64,000 nucleotides of DNA from Loktanella sp. Alg231-35. Lineage in GTDB: Bacteria > Pseudomonadota > Alphaproteobacteria > Rhodobacterales > Rhodobacteraceae. Positions 9,857 through 18,339 of this stretch are shown piece by piece. The DNA lies in assembly GCF_900143545.1 (NCBI RefSeq), contig NZ_FREV01000002.1, positions 186,018 to 250,017 of the forward strand, in the 5' to 3' direction. A model generated the notes under the pieces. That model was not told where the DNA came from, did no database searches, and saw only the letters and a program-made list of their open reading frames with translations. How positions within the stretch are numbered: the stretch's first letter is position 1; each line of letters opens with the position of its first letter. A program made the position numbers and the translations under genes.

Positions 9857-11946
9857 TCAGCCTGTCCTTCGGATGCGTCTTCGATGGCTGCGTTGTCGCT
9901 GAGTTCATCGAAGATGTAGTCGAACAATTCGTCCCGCTCTTGCTGGGCCTTGATCCCGAAAATGCTTTCGAGGTCATCCATGTCAATTTCTGTCTTGGTG
10001 CTGATATCGCCCAAAAGTGCGCGTTGATCGGTGATGAATTCCTGCAATTCATGCACGGCTTTGGCGCGGATATCTTCGGCCTGGCGAATTTTCAGCTCAT
10101 CGACAATCGGCGCTGTTTCAGCTTCGATCAGGTCATAGAACCCGCTGGCAAAGGCGCGATAGCCTTTGCGGCGCTTCCACCAGCCCTTCCACCAGGATGA
10201 CTGCAGGTCGAGCGCGATAGTCTGACCCAATGAAACAGGTGCAGGGATTTCAGGTGCGGCGGGTGGCGTAATGGTGAAGTTTTCGACAGCAACGCCAAAG
10301 GCGGCGCGATAAGTCTCAGCCAAATCAGCCGCAGTTGCGCCATAGGCTTGCTGGCAGGTCGATGTCACGTTGCGGCGCATCACCTGATAGCTGGTGCGCA
10401 ACAGCATGCGCAGGCCATCCGGGCTATATTGCCAAATCTCGTCTTCACCGTTGCTTTCCAGGTGTTGCAGCAGCGATTCCAGCGCGCGATCAAGGAAACG
10501 TTTGTGCGACTGGTCAACGCGCGATCCAAATTGCTGGAACACAATATCCAACCGATCGTTGAGGAACTTGAGGTTTTCTGTTTCCAGCTTTGCAAGATGC
10601 TCGCCCAACTCGGCCGGGGGCATCATCTCAAGCGTGTCGCCGTCAAGACGCATTGTCACCACGGCGTTGGATGCACGCACGCCGCCAACAAGGTTCAATG
10701 CGCGCTTACGTGACGCAGACAGAATCTCTGCGCCGGGGCCTTCGGAAATCCGTTCTGATATCGCACGGTAAAGCTGCGGCATGCCAGACAAATGCCAAAC
10801 CATTTCATTGGTTTCCATCGTCGCTGTTTCGGCGCTCAGCGCGACTTCGGCCCAGTTGAACATGGCCTCGGCGCTGTCATCGACGATATCATCCATGTCT
10901 TCGCCAAGGGCGATATTGGCCCAATAAGCGCTGCCAAAGATCACTTCGGGGTTTTCGGGGCCATTGTTGTCAGCCAGCGTCTGCAGAATGCTGTCGCGGA
11001 TTTCCGGGACTTGCTCTGCTGGGTTCGACAACTCGTCGATCCGGTTCACGAAAATGATGACTTCGCGCGCCTTCACGTTCGAGATCAGGCGGATCAGACC
11101 CATATCCATGGAGCTAAGCGCCTGGTGGGCCGACAGAACCACCACACAGTTGCGGCTGTCGCGCAGCGCATTGATGGTGATCTGTTCGCGCATCATGAAG
11201 GTATCGTTCACACCGGGTGTGTCACGGATACACAACGGCATCGGAACGGCCTTCGCCTCTAGATACAGATCAGCGGACTTTGTAATATCGGCAAAGCGAC
11301 CCTGCTGGTCCTCTTCTTCGAGGTCCTCAAAATCGTCGCCCATGCAGACATAACGCTGCACCAGATCATCGGTCAGGTCGGCGTAGTTGTGTTTTTGGCC
11401 CAGCAACAACTCAAACTTGCGGCCAAGACGCATTTTGGTTTTGTCGCGCATCTCGTTGATTTGCTGTCGGACTTTTTCAAGCTCATCGTCAGCGCCGGCA
11501 CGCGCAGAAAGCTCACCGATTCGCCCGCCATTCTCAACAAGGTGATCCCATTCGCCTTGGCTGAAAAACTGGAAACTCGCGGTCGGGGCATCCTCGGCCA
11601 GTGGCGTGTTGAGGTGCAAAGAAGTAACCACAGAGGTCCACGGATTGACGTCAGCGGGCAGCAGTTCAGGCCGGCCCACCATCGCATTCACCAGCGAGGT
11701 CTTACCTGCCTTGATCTGTCCGATCATCGTGATGCTAGGTTCAAATGTGCGTAACTGCTTGATAAGTTTTGTTGATTTCTTTTCGGCATCCTGGCCGCCA
11801 AGCTTCACGACGTCGGCAAGCGTCGCTTCCAGATCGGTCGCATCGTCATGGAAACCTTCAAGTTTTTCCAGGCCAAGTCGCATGAACGGGTGGTGTGCTG
11901 CCGGGACTTTATAACCGTCCCCTTTCGCCAGCTCTTCCATCTTCAT
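9853..11946 (-). CDS. Dynamin-family GTPase
   Basis: A 697-residue large GTPase. Walker A GQIKAGKTS is at residues 76-84, G3 RDTPG follows DLYLEAKAVPMPLC, and G4 is NRID. The long helical region after residue 400 and an acidic C-terminus fit bacterial dynamin-like proteins, which remodel or tether membranes. A Trp/Lys/Arg-rich patch (SSWWKGWWKRRKGYRAF, about residues 585-601) could be a membrane-contact loop. The neighbouring GTPase gene overlaps it by four bases. A 157-base gap upstream separates it from the previous gene and holds a sequence shared with the kinase gene leader, so it may have its own promoter. Function is inferred from family only. Confidence 0.88.
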   Translation of the reverse strand: MKMEELAKGDGYKVPAAHHPFMRLGLEKLEGFHDDATDLEATLADVVKLGGQDAEKKSTKLIKQLRTFEPSITMIGQIKAGKTSLVNAMVGRPELLPADVNPWTSVVTSLHLNTPLAEDAPTASFQFFSQGEWDHLVENGGRIGELSARAGADDELEKVRQQINEMRDKTKMRLGRKFELLLGQKHNYADLTDDLVQRYVCMGDDFEDLEEEDQQGRFADITKSADLYLEAKAVPMPLCIRDTPGVNDTFMMREQITINALRDSRNCVVVLSAHQALSSMDMGLIRLISNVKAREVIIFVNRIDELSNPAEQVPEIRDSILQTLADNNGPENPEVIFGSAYWANIALGEDMDDIVDDSAEAMFNWAEVALSAETATMETNEMVWHLSGMPQLYRAISERISEGPGAEILSASRKRALNLVGGVRASNAVVTMRLDGDTLEMMPPAELGEHLAKLETENLKFLNDRLDIVFQQFGSRVDQSHKRFLDRALESLLQHLESNGEDEIWQYSPDGLRMLLRTSYQVMRRNVTSTCQQAYGATAADLAETYRAAFGVAVENFTITPPAAPEIPAPVSLGQTIALDLQSSWWKGWWKRRKGYRAFASGFYDLIEAETAPIVDELKIRQAEDIRAKAVHELQEFITDQRALLGDISTKTEIDMDDLESIFGIKAQQERDELFDYIFDELSDNAAIEDASEGQAE

Positions 11947-12055
11947 TCTTGTCCGTCCTCAATTCCTATCCGAACCACCCTTATCAGGTGTTCGGCTCGC
12001 CGCCAAATCACGAGCATAACACTGTTTTATTGCCATAACGGAAACAGACCCAAGG

Positions 12056-12073
12056 GGCAAAAAAGTGACACTA
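12056..12073 (-). promoter_or_regulatory. Candidate operator shared with the kinase operon (copy 1)
   Basis: Read on the minus strand, TAGTGTCACTTTTTTGCC lies about 110 bases upstream of the dynamin gene start. A near-identical stretch lies upstream of the Ser/Thr kinase gene at 17877-17894. Both sit in the only two sizeable gaps of the cluster and in the same orientation, so a shared regulator or promoter element is plausible. Confidence 0.4.
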
Positions 12074-12103
12074 TTTACAACAACATTGCACCTGCTGCGC
12101 CAC

Positions 12104-13585
12104 TCAGGCGGCGAGGTCTGCCTGCAACTCTTTCTTTATTTGGAGCATTAAGCTCACGGCTTCAAGGGCTGCGCTGTCGCGTTTTTCCATCTGCATCAGC
12201 TGAACCATATCGGCGGCATCAAATGCAGTGTCGCGAGCCCTTAGCAAGGACGGGTCCGAGTCGTCACCATTCTCATTAAGATAGTCTGTAAGCCATTGAA
12301 TTTGCTCAACTGTCAGCGCCATGATCGCAGATGGGGCGTTTTTGCCGCTGGTTTCAATGGTCTGCGCCAACACATCGCCTTGTTCCTCAAGGTAAGCGAC
12401 AACATGCTCGTAGGCATCGCGGGTCGCGTCAGAGAGAATGACTTGCACCGGGGCTGGAGCAGCAGCAGGTGCGGCGGGGGCTGGTTCCGGCTCAGGATCG
12501 GTTGCCGCTTGCTTGGCCGCAGTTTTCTTCTCGGCGATGGCTCGCAAACGGGTCATGGCCGGGCTCTCACCCGGCGTTGCACGGTCTTGTGGCGGGGCAA
12601 CCGATTCTGGGGTTGGCGCCGGCTCTGGCTTTGGTTCTGCGGCCGGTTCTGGCGCAGGTGCTGCAGCTTCTGGTTCAGGCGGCGCCAGCGTTTCTTCCTC
12701 TGGTGCGCTGGCGGGTTCTGGTATGGGTTCGGGCGTTTTTTCTGCAGTTTTCAGTGCAGCCAAGTCGTCAGCGTGTTGGTGCAAGAGTACATCGGCCATA
12801 TCAACGACGGATTGTCGGCCCATCTCAACCTGTTTCAATACGGCCGAGATCAGTGCAAGCCCGCCGCTTCCGCGCATTTTGTCTTTGTTGACGCTGCCAT
12901 CTGCCTGTCTTGAGGCAATTGCGCTCAACGTGGCGATGGGCAGGATTTGATTGAATTCATCCTTCGCCATTGACTGCACAGAGGCCACTGTGGCGTCGAG
13001 AACACCCTCATCCTGCAGCTCATCGGCCTTTGTGATCATCAGGAACGCATGATCCTTCAGCGTATCTGGCATAGCGGCCCAGATACCGCGCTCAACATCG
13101 CCAAAGCCTTGGGTGCACCAAAGAGCCACATCACTGCGTTTGGCAGCCCATTGGCTGGCTTTATGGACAGCGGTGGGATCATCAGGGGCCACGACCTCGA
13201 GCACGGTGATCTTGGCCAAGGCGGGCAGCGGCAGTTGCATATCCACAAAAACCGGCGTCAGCGCGGCGATGGCATGGGGATCCGCACCCGCAACAACTTG
13301 TTTGCTGCCATCGGGCAAGGTGCAGGTCGCGCTGGGCGTCTCACCATGAGAAAGCTGCATCGTTGGCAGGGAAAGCCCTTCGAGCAGCACGTCACTGCCC
13401 ACCAAAAGGTTCAGAACAGCCGACTTTCCCGACTTTGGCATGCCCATAATGGCAAGGCGCACCGGCTTTTGCAGGCGCGCCAAAAGCGTTTCCGCTTTTC
13501 CATGAACATCATCTGGAAGCAGGCCGCTTTCCACGGCCAACTTCAATTCGGCCTGGACCCGGTTCCCCAGTGATTGATTCGACAT
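12104..13585 (-). CDS. P-loop GTPase with Pro/Glu-rich linker and C-terminal helical domain
   Basis: A 493-residue protein with Walker A GMPKSGKSA at residues 48-56 and a G4-like TKAD. The stretch VALWCTQGFGD, then AAMPD and FLMITKAD, parallels the 290-residue GTPase downstream, so the two domains look paralogous. The usual DxxG G3 motif is not obvious. Residues about 285-375 are a Pro/Glu/Ala linker, followed by a helical domain of about 110 residues ending KKELQADLAA. No membrane segment. Its ATG overlaps the stop of the PP2C gene by one base (TAATG), tying it to the kinase/FHA/phosphatase genes; it could be their phosphorylation target. Confidence 0.8.
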   Translation of the reverse strand: MSNQSLGNRVQAELKLAVESGLLPDDVHGKAETLLARLQKPVRLAIMGMPKSGKSAVLNLLVGSDVLLEGLSLPTMQLSHGETPSATCTLPDGSKQVVAGADPHAIAALTPVFVDMQLPLPALAKITVLEVVAPDDPTAVHKASQWAAKRSDVALWCTQGFGDVERGIWAAMPDTLKDHAFLMITKADELQDEGVLDATVASVQSMAKDEFNQILPIATLSAIASRQADGSVNKDKMRGSGGLALISAVLKQVEMGRQSVVDMADVLLHQHADDLAALKTAEKTPEPIPEPASAPEEETLAPPEPEAAAPAPEPAAEPKPEPAPTPESVAPPQDRATPGESPAMTRLRAIAEKKTAAKQAATDPEPEPAPAAPAAAPAPVQVILSDATRDAYEHVVAYLEEQGDVLAQTIETSGKNAPSAIMALTVEQIQWLTDYLNENGDDSDPSLLRARDTAFDAADMVQLMQMEKRDSAALEAVSLMLQIKKELQADLAA

Positions 13586-14613
13586 TACTTACCTCCGGCG
13601 GCGAGTTTAGCCGGCGGCTCTGCCGCTTCAACCTCCTGTGTGCTGTCTGGTTTATTTCCGGTGACTTTGACGGTCTTGATCGGGCGCACTTCCTTGATCG
13701 CGGGGGTGTCCGCCTTGGCGGCAACCTTTTCTACTCCATCAAGTTCAACAACGCGGGTGATGGTTGCTGTGTGGCTGTCCACATGGCCGACAGGCTTGGC
13801 GCGGATGGCGCGGATAACCGGCTTGTTGTGGTTTAGTTTGATGACAGAGAACGTGCAGTTGTCCTGATCAGGATCGGCCAGAGCCTCAATCGCTTCAAGA
13901 AGATGTCCTGCAATCTCTGCTGCCTTCTTGCGGCGGTAGCGTTGCAGGATCTTCTGGATCTGCGCTTCTTCCAGATATTGCAAGCCATCGCTTGAGACGA
14001 CGACGATATCACCAACCTGAAGTTCAAATGGTGTCTTTGGGCAATCCGATTTTGCAACGCGATCACCTAGAATCACCGAAGTAAGACAGTTGCGATCTGG
14101 GTGGTTGCGCCCGGCCTCTTCATCCAGAAGGCCCGATTGCACCATGAAATCAATCTGAGGAGCCATCGAATGGTCCTCATTGAGTTGCTTCATCTTGCCG
14201 CCACGGAAATGGTACAGCGGGCTGTCACCAATCGACATCCAGTACATGCGGTTTTCCACCAACACGAGCGAAACAAGGGTTGCACCCATGCCGCGTGTAT
14301 CGGGGTGCCGCTTGACGTGATCACGCACAACTTCGTTGGCGTTGCGTGCGGCGGTTGTCAGATACTGTGGGATTTCGCCTTCAAAGTCACCAAAGTTTGC
14401 ACTTTCAAACTTCAGCTCACTAAAGACTTCGGTCACGACGATCTTACTCGCCACATCACCTGCGGCATGGCCGCCCATACCGTCAGCAAGAACGACGACC
14501 CCACTATCCGCCCCAAAGGGGAAGTCAGCAACAATTGCGTCTTCTTGGTAGTCTCGTCCGCCTTGGCAAATAGCCGAGGCTACATCAAAACGAGGTTCAG
14601 GCGATCGCCACAT
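13585..14613 (-). CDS. PP2C-family protein serine/threonine phosphatase
   Basis: A 342-residue metal-dependent phosphatase that would reverse the action of the kinase encoded upstream. Visible motifs: RDYQED (Asp25), the metal loop DGMGGHAAGD (residues 44-53), GMGATLVSLV, and the late DGLQYL/DNCTFSVI pair that completes the metal site. After residue about 250 there is a tail rich in Lys and Val with no recognised domain. The start at 14613 is chosen for GGGGAGGA ahead of it; a longer frame from 14691 would lie inside the FHA gene. It overlaps the FHA gene by 17 bases and the next GTPase gene by one, so the genes form one transcript. Confidence 0.9.
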   Translation of the reverse strand: MWRSPEPRFDVASAICQGGRDYQEDAIVADFPFGADSGVVVLADGMGGHAAGDVASKIVVTEVFSELKFESANFGDFEGEIPQYLTTAARNANEVVRDHVKRHPDTRGMGATLVSLVLVENRMYWMSIGDSPLYHFRGGKMKQLNEDHSMAPQIDFMVQSGLLDEEAGRNHPDRNCLTSVILGDRVAKSDCPKTPFELQVGDIVVVSSDGLQYLEEAQIQKILQRYRRKKAAEIAGHLLEAIEALADPDQDNCTFSVIKLNHNKPVIRAIRAKPVGHVDSHTATITRVVELDGVEKVAAKADTPAIKEVRPIKTVKVTGNKPDSTQEVEAAEPPAKLAAGGK

Positions 14614-15451
14614 CTTCGTCCTCCCCGGCAGCGCCGTCGGTCCAATTAAATGATTTTCCACACAATCCAATAAAGCGAAGCGTTGTTTCACCGATACGGA
14701 TCACGTCGCCTGTTTTCAGCGTTTCATTGCTGATCAAGGGCTTGTTGTTCAAGCGCACGATATTTGATTTACCACCATGGCCCAGCAGGAATTCCTTGCT
14801 GTCTTCGTCGTAAACGATTGCCGCATGGTTCATGCGTGAAATGGAGTTGTCGCCAAAATCAAGCTGCACGGCCTGATCCTCGCCACGTCCAATCTGTGAC
14901 ATGCCTGACATCAACGAAAAACTCTCACCGCGGCCTGGGCCATCAGCCACAACAATCCAGCCAACAGGAAACTTTACGCTTTTGGTGGGGGCTGCTTTCG
15001 GCGCGTCATTGAACAGATCAACAACCTCGCCGTCGGATTTATCAAAGCCGATCAATCGGGTCTTTGTGCGGCGCGACCGGGCAGGCGAGCGTGACGCGGC
15101 GGCGGATGCCGCTGCGGACGCAGGTGTAGGTACTGCGGGGGCTTCCACCACTGGTGCAGCAGGTGCCGGTGCAGGCGTTGCAGCCGCGGGCGCCACATCA
15201 TCGTCTTCAAGATCCCAAATGTTTACGGCAGGCTGTGCTGGTGCGCTCTTGGGTTCTTCGACCTCAACAACGCGTACCTCGGATTTGACCCGATCGGTCA
15301 CATCTGCCAGATCAGCATTTGCGGCGTCGGCCTCACTGACCATGGATCCGATGGTCTCTCGGTAGGATTGCTCAAGGGATTCAACGCCTTGCGCGCGCCG
15401 TTTTGCGGGCTCGTTGCGCTTCTTTCCGAGCAGATCACGAATGAATTTCAT
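14597..15451 (-). CDS. FHA-domain protein
   Basis: A 284-residue adaptor whose C-terminal forkhead-associated domain (about residues 165-265) would bind phosphothreonine, the mark made by the neighbouring kinase. The domain shows SQIGRGED, then SISRMNH with the conserved Ser and His of the phosphopeptide site, and the late LKTGDVIRIG strand. The N-terminal half is charged and then Ala/Pro-rich. The ATG at 15451 is preceded by GGAAGG at good spacing and starts the product MKFIRDLLGKK; an upstream extension in the same frame reads as non-coding. Kinase, FHA and PP2C genes together resemble the PpkA-Fha-PppA trio of type VI secretion loci, but no secretion genes occur here. Confidence 0.88.
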   Translation of the reverse strand: MKFIRDLLGKKRNEPAKRRAQGVESLEQSYRETIGSMVSEADAANADLADVTDRVKSEVRVVEVEEPKSAPAQPAVNIWDLEDDDVAPAAATPAPAPAAPVVEAPAVPTPASAAASAAASRSPARSRRTKTRLIGFDKSDGEVVDLFNDAPKAAPTKSVKFPVGWIVVADGPGRGESFSLMSGMSQIGRGEDQAVQLDFGDNSISRMNHAAIVYDEDSKEFLLGHGGKSNIVRLNNKPLISNETLKTGDVIRIGETTLRFIGLCGKSFNWTDGAAGEDEDVAIA

Positions 15452-15509
15452 CTTACCAACCTTCCAAATTACGTCGCTGTCGGGATGCTTACACAAACCG
15501 CCTGCGAAT

Positions 15510-17798
15510 TTACTCTGCCGCGCCCTCATAGGCGAATGATGCAACCCACAGGCTGCCTTCGCGTTGAACCGCGAACATAAACTGCTCTGTCCCTCCACCG
15601 ATTTCACGGTCGAGGATCGTCATAAGTGTATCACGTTCATCCACTGTTTCGCCTGTTGGGATGTATGATGTGATCACGTCACCAATGCGCAGGCCGCCTT
15701 CTTGCTCGCTTGGCAAAGATGCAACCTTGGTCAACCAGCCAGAACCAGCAAAGACCGTTTCAAATTCCGTACCATCGGTCAGGGCAACTTCCTGAATGAC
15801 AGGAAGGAACCATGCATGCTGCGCTGTTTCGCCAGATGATGGGTTCAGCGTGTCGAATGTCACGCTGACAGTCGGTGACAGTTCTTCAGCAGGAGTTTGA
15901 GCGCGCAGTACGTCCGCAATATCTGCAATTGCGTCAACGGAGATCCCGTTCACGCCGGTAATCACCAGGCCGGGTTCAACCCAGATAGGGGAGACAGGTC
16001 CAGCCTCGGCAATAATGTTGGATTGCTGGCCTGCCGCAACAAATGGCAGTTGCACAGTCCAGTCGGCGGAAACATCGCTGACTTCGGGGAGGATTTCATT
16101 GCCTGGTGTAACAGCCGCGATCTCAACCTCTGGACCTGCGCCAATTTCGGCCACTGTGTTTGGCGTAGCGGGCAGGGTCATCGCTGCAGTGTCGGCATCA
16201 GCGACAGGACGATTTGCCGTCTGATCAGGGAATTCAGCGTTCGCAACAGGCTCTGTCGCCGCAGGGCGCGGTGTTTCGACCGGCTCTGGCAGCGGTTCTG
16301 GCGCTGGAACGGTTGCCAGCTCTACGCTTTCAGGGCGTGCGGATGGGCGCACAACAGGTGTCGGCGCATCCGCAATTTCAGGGCCTTCAACAACAGCCGG
16401 AGTTTCTGCAACCGGATCAGTTTCGGCCTGTGTTTCAGCAGGGGCCGCAGGTGGTTCGACAGCGACCTCTGGGGCAGCTGCTACGATTTCTTCCTCAGCG
16501 GGCAGCACTGCCACAAACGAATTCTCGGGCACTTCAACAACCTCAGGCTCCGCAGGCGTTTCGGCCACAACTGGGTCCGCAGGTGTTTCAGCAACAACTG
16601 GTGCTTCTGGCGTTTCGACGACGGTTGTTTCAGGTGCCGGTGTCTCAACAACAGGCGTTGCAGCCTGCTCAACCACAGGAGCGGCTTCTTCGCCACCGCC
16701 CATGACAAATACGCCAACGCCAACCAGCAGAGCAACAGCCGCAGCAGAGCCAAGCAGAATAGGCATTTTCGACTTCTGCTCGGACGCAGTGGCCGGGGCA
16801 GCGGCGGCAGGTGCTGCGGCTGTTTCAACAGCAGCAGCGGTGGCAACCTTCAGCGGAGTAACATTGCCTTGCGCCCCGTCAATCATTGCAACCCACTCTT
16901 TGGCGGATTGAACGCGGTTCTTTGGCAGAACGGCAAGCGCCTTGTCCATAGCGGCGAGGAAATCGTTCTCATAGTCAGCGAAGCGACCTGAAAGCGGCTC
17001 ATATGGATCGGCTTCACCAGAGGCGATAGCGGCCAGGCGAGCTTGCGAGTTTGGTGGCACATCGCCGGAAATCAGGTGGTAGAACGATGCACCCAGTGCA
17101 TAAAGGTCACTGCTTGGGCTTTGCTCTGACCCGGCAATGTAGAATTCCTGTGGCGAATAGCCGTCTTTGACAACGCGCAGTGCGGAAAGGACACGGCTTT
17201 GCTTCGTCGCTTCTTCGCGGGCAGCACCAAAATCGATCAGAACAGGGTGGAATTCCTTGTTGATCAGAATGTTGTCGGGCGAAATGTCGCGGTGCAGGAT
17301 GCCCTGGTCGTGGATAAAGCCAACAGCGCCCAGAACTTCCTTGAGGATCGATTTGATCTGTACCGGTGTCAGACCGTGGTTGGGATCTTCGATTGTATCA
17401 AGCAGGTCGCGACCTTCAACAAAGTCGAGCGCCATATAAGCTGTGTCGTTGTCCTCAAATACCTGATGGACGCCAACGATATTGGGGTGATCCAGCTTTG
17501 CCAGGCTACGGGCCTCTTGCACGAACAGACGGACAATTGACTTCAACTCATTCTGGTGCGCACGCGAACGGGCTTGCACCACGTAGCGGCTGCGACGGCA
17601 GAAAGCGCCGGGGAAACACTCTTTGATGACGATCTTCCGATCAAGGCTGTCATGGGCCAGATAGGTAATGCCGAACCCGCCAGCATTCAGGAAGCTCTCG
17701 ATGGTGTACTGGCCGTGCATCAACTTGGTGCCGGGCTTCAGTTCATCGACAAAGTTGTCCTTGTCGTCAGAGTTCTCTTTTTCTTGCGCCTTCGCCAT
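15510..17798 (-). CDS. Membrane Ser/Thr protein kinase with extracytoplasmic PDZ-like tail
   Basis: A 762-residue transmembrane kinase, first gene of the block. Kinase domain about residues 31-320: glycine loop AGGFGITYLA, catalytic Lys59, HRDISPDN (Asp171), DFGAAR (Asp189). A single membrane segment follows near residue 350 (LLGSAAAVALLVGVGVFVM), then about 200 residues of Pro/Glu/Val repeats (ETPA, VVAE) and a C-terminal region near 590-760 with PDZ-like features (PGLVITGVNGISV, GGLRIGDVITSY). The layout suggests sensing outside and phosphorylating the FHA and GTPase proteins inside. Sixty bases separate it from the FHA gene. The ligand is unknown. Confidence 0.92.
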   Translation of the reverse strand: MAKAQEKENSDDKDNFVDELKPGTKLMHGQYTIESFLNAGGFGITYLAHDSLDRKIVIKECFPGAFCRRSRYVVQARSRAHQNELKSIVRLFVQEARSLAKLDHPNIVGVHQVFEDNDTAYMALDFVEGRDLLDTIEDPNHGLTPVQIKSILKEVLGAVGFIHDQGILHRDISPDNILINKEFHPVLIDFGAAREEATKQSRVLSALRVVKDGYSPQEFYIAGSEQSPSSDLYALGASFYHLISGDVPPNSQARLAAIASGEADPYEPLSGRFADYENDFLAAMDKALAVLPKNRVQSAKEWVAMIDGAQGNVTPLKVATAAAVETAAAPAAAAPATASEQKSKMPILLGSAAAVALLVGVGVFVMGGGEEAAPVVEQAATPVVETPAPETTVVETPEAPVVAETPADPVVAETPAEPEVVEVPENSFVAVLPAEEEIVAAAPEVAVEPPAAPAETQAETDPVAETPAVVEGPEIADAPTPVVRPSARPESVELATVPAPEPLPEPVETPRPAATEPVANAEFPDQTANRPVADADTAAMTLPATPNTVAEIGAGPEVEIAAVTPGNEILPEVSDVSADWTVQLPFVAAGQQSNIIAEAGPVSPIWVEPGLVITGVNGISVDAIADIADVLRAQTPAEELSPTVSVTFDTLNPSSGETAQHAWFLPVIQEVALTDGTEFETVFAGSGWLTKVASLPSEQEGGLRIGDVITSYIPTGETVDERDTLMTILDREIGGGTEQFMFAVQREGSLWVASFAYEGAAE

Positions 17799-17825
17799 TC
17801 TTACATCCAGCTCTCAACATCCCAT

Positions 17826-17850
17826 GGCCAATAAGACTCACCTATTGGCC
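17826..17850. promoter_or_regulatory. Inverted repeat in the kinase gene leader
   Basis: GGCCAATA (17826-17833) and TATTGGCC (17843-17850) form a perfect 8-base inverted repeat with a 9-base spacer, ending 28 bases before the kinase start codon. It could be a repressor operator or a leader hairpin; no T-run follows, so a terminator is unlikely. Confidence 0.4.
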
Positions 17851-17876
17851 GCTATTTTTAGGTCTCACTCAAATTA

Positions 17877-17894
17877 GGCCAAAAAGTGACGCTA
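17877..17894 (-). promoter_or_regulatory. Candidate operator shared with the dynamin operon (copy 2)
   Basis: On the minus strand TAGCGTCACTTTTTGGCC lies about 80 bases upstream of the kinase start. It differs from the copy at 12056-12073 at two or three positions. See that entry for the comparison. Confidence 0.4.
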
Positions 17895-18339
17895 ACTTGT
17901 TGTTTCGTGGTTCTTAATCGACGTATTTCGCGGTCATTACAGCCCGCATTTGAAACAGTGACCGGCAAGTTTTCGCCGATTCACCCCTATTTTAACTGAA
18001 AACTCACCATTTCTATGTCGATGGTGTGTTCGAAAAAAAATGACTTGGAAACATACGCTCTTCTCATGCTCTCTCCCGGTTTGGTCCGGGTTTTGTCTGT
18101 GCTTTGCACATTTGTCAGGCACGGGTGTCACGCTTTGTTGAGTCTTTTCACCCGATTCGATCCGTTGAGTATAGCCGCGGGAATGTTGCAGATGCAGCAT
18201 CAGTGCTACGGAATGTCTCATACTGTTGCATAGGCTCCCCTGACGGATTTCTGCCCTCCAATGTCAGCAGCCTGACTGCGCACCCTTTTCCTTCCGGCAT
18301 CGCCACACTAGGTTCGTCTGACCAAATAAAGGTCATCCC

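Larger units (their letters stand above)
17799..18339. other. Intergenic region between divergent kinase and ABC transporter genes
   Basis: About 540 bases without a convincing gene. The kinase-proximal 100 bases hold the inverted repeat and shared motif listed separately. Open frames here have poor composition and no ribosome site. The rest probably carries the two divergent promoters; I see no RNA gene or repeat. Confidence 0.5.

Noticed and set aside
15897..16991. Long plus-strand open frame opposite the Ser/Thr kinase gene
   Set aside because: It mirrors the repetitive Pro/Glu/Val linker of the kinase and gives Cys/Arg/Asn-rich nonsense; the kinase frame has clear motifs.
13585..17798. 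Type VI secretion regulatory module (PpkA-Fha-PppA)
   Set aside because: The trio is there, but no Tss, Hcp, VgrG or ClpV gene is present and the partners are GTPases.
17937..18221. 94-residue minus-strand frame in the gap before the ABC transporter
   Set aside because: No ribosome site, odd composition (many His, Gln, Arg) and no recognisable family.
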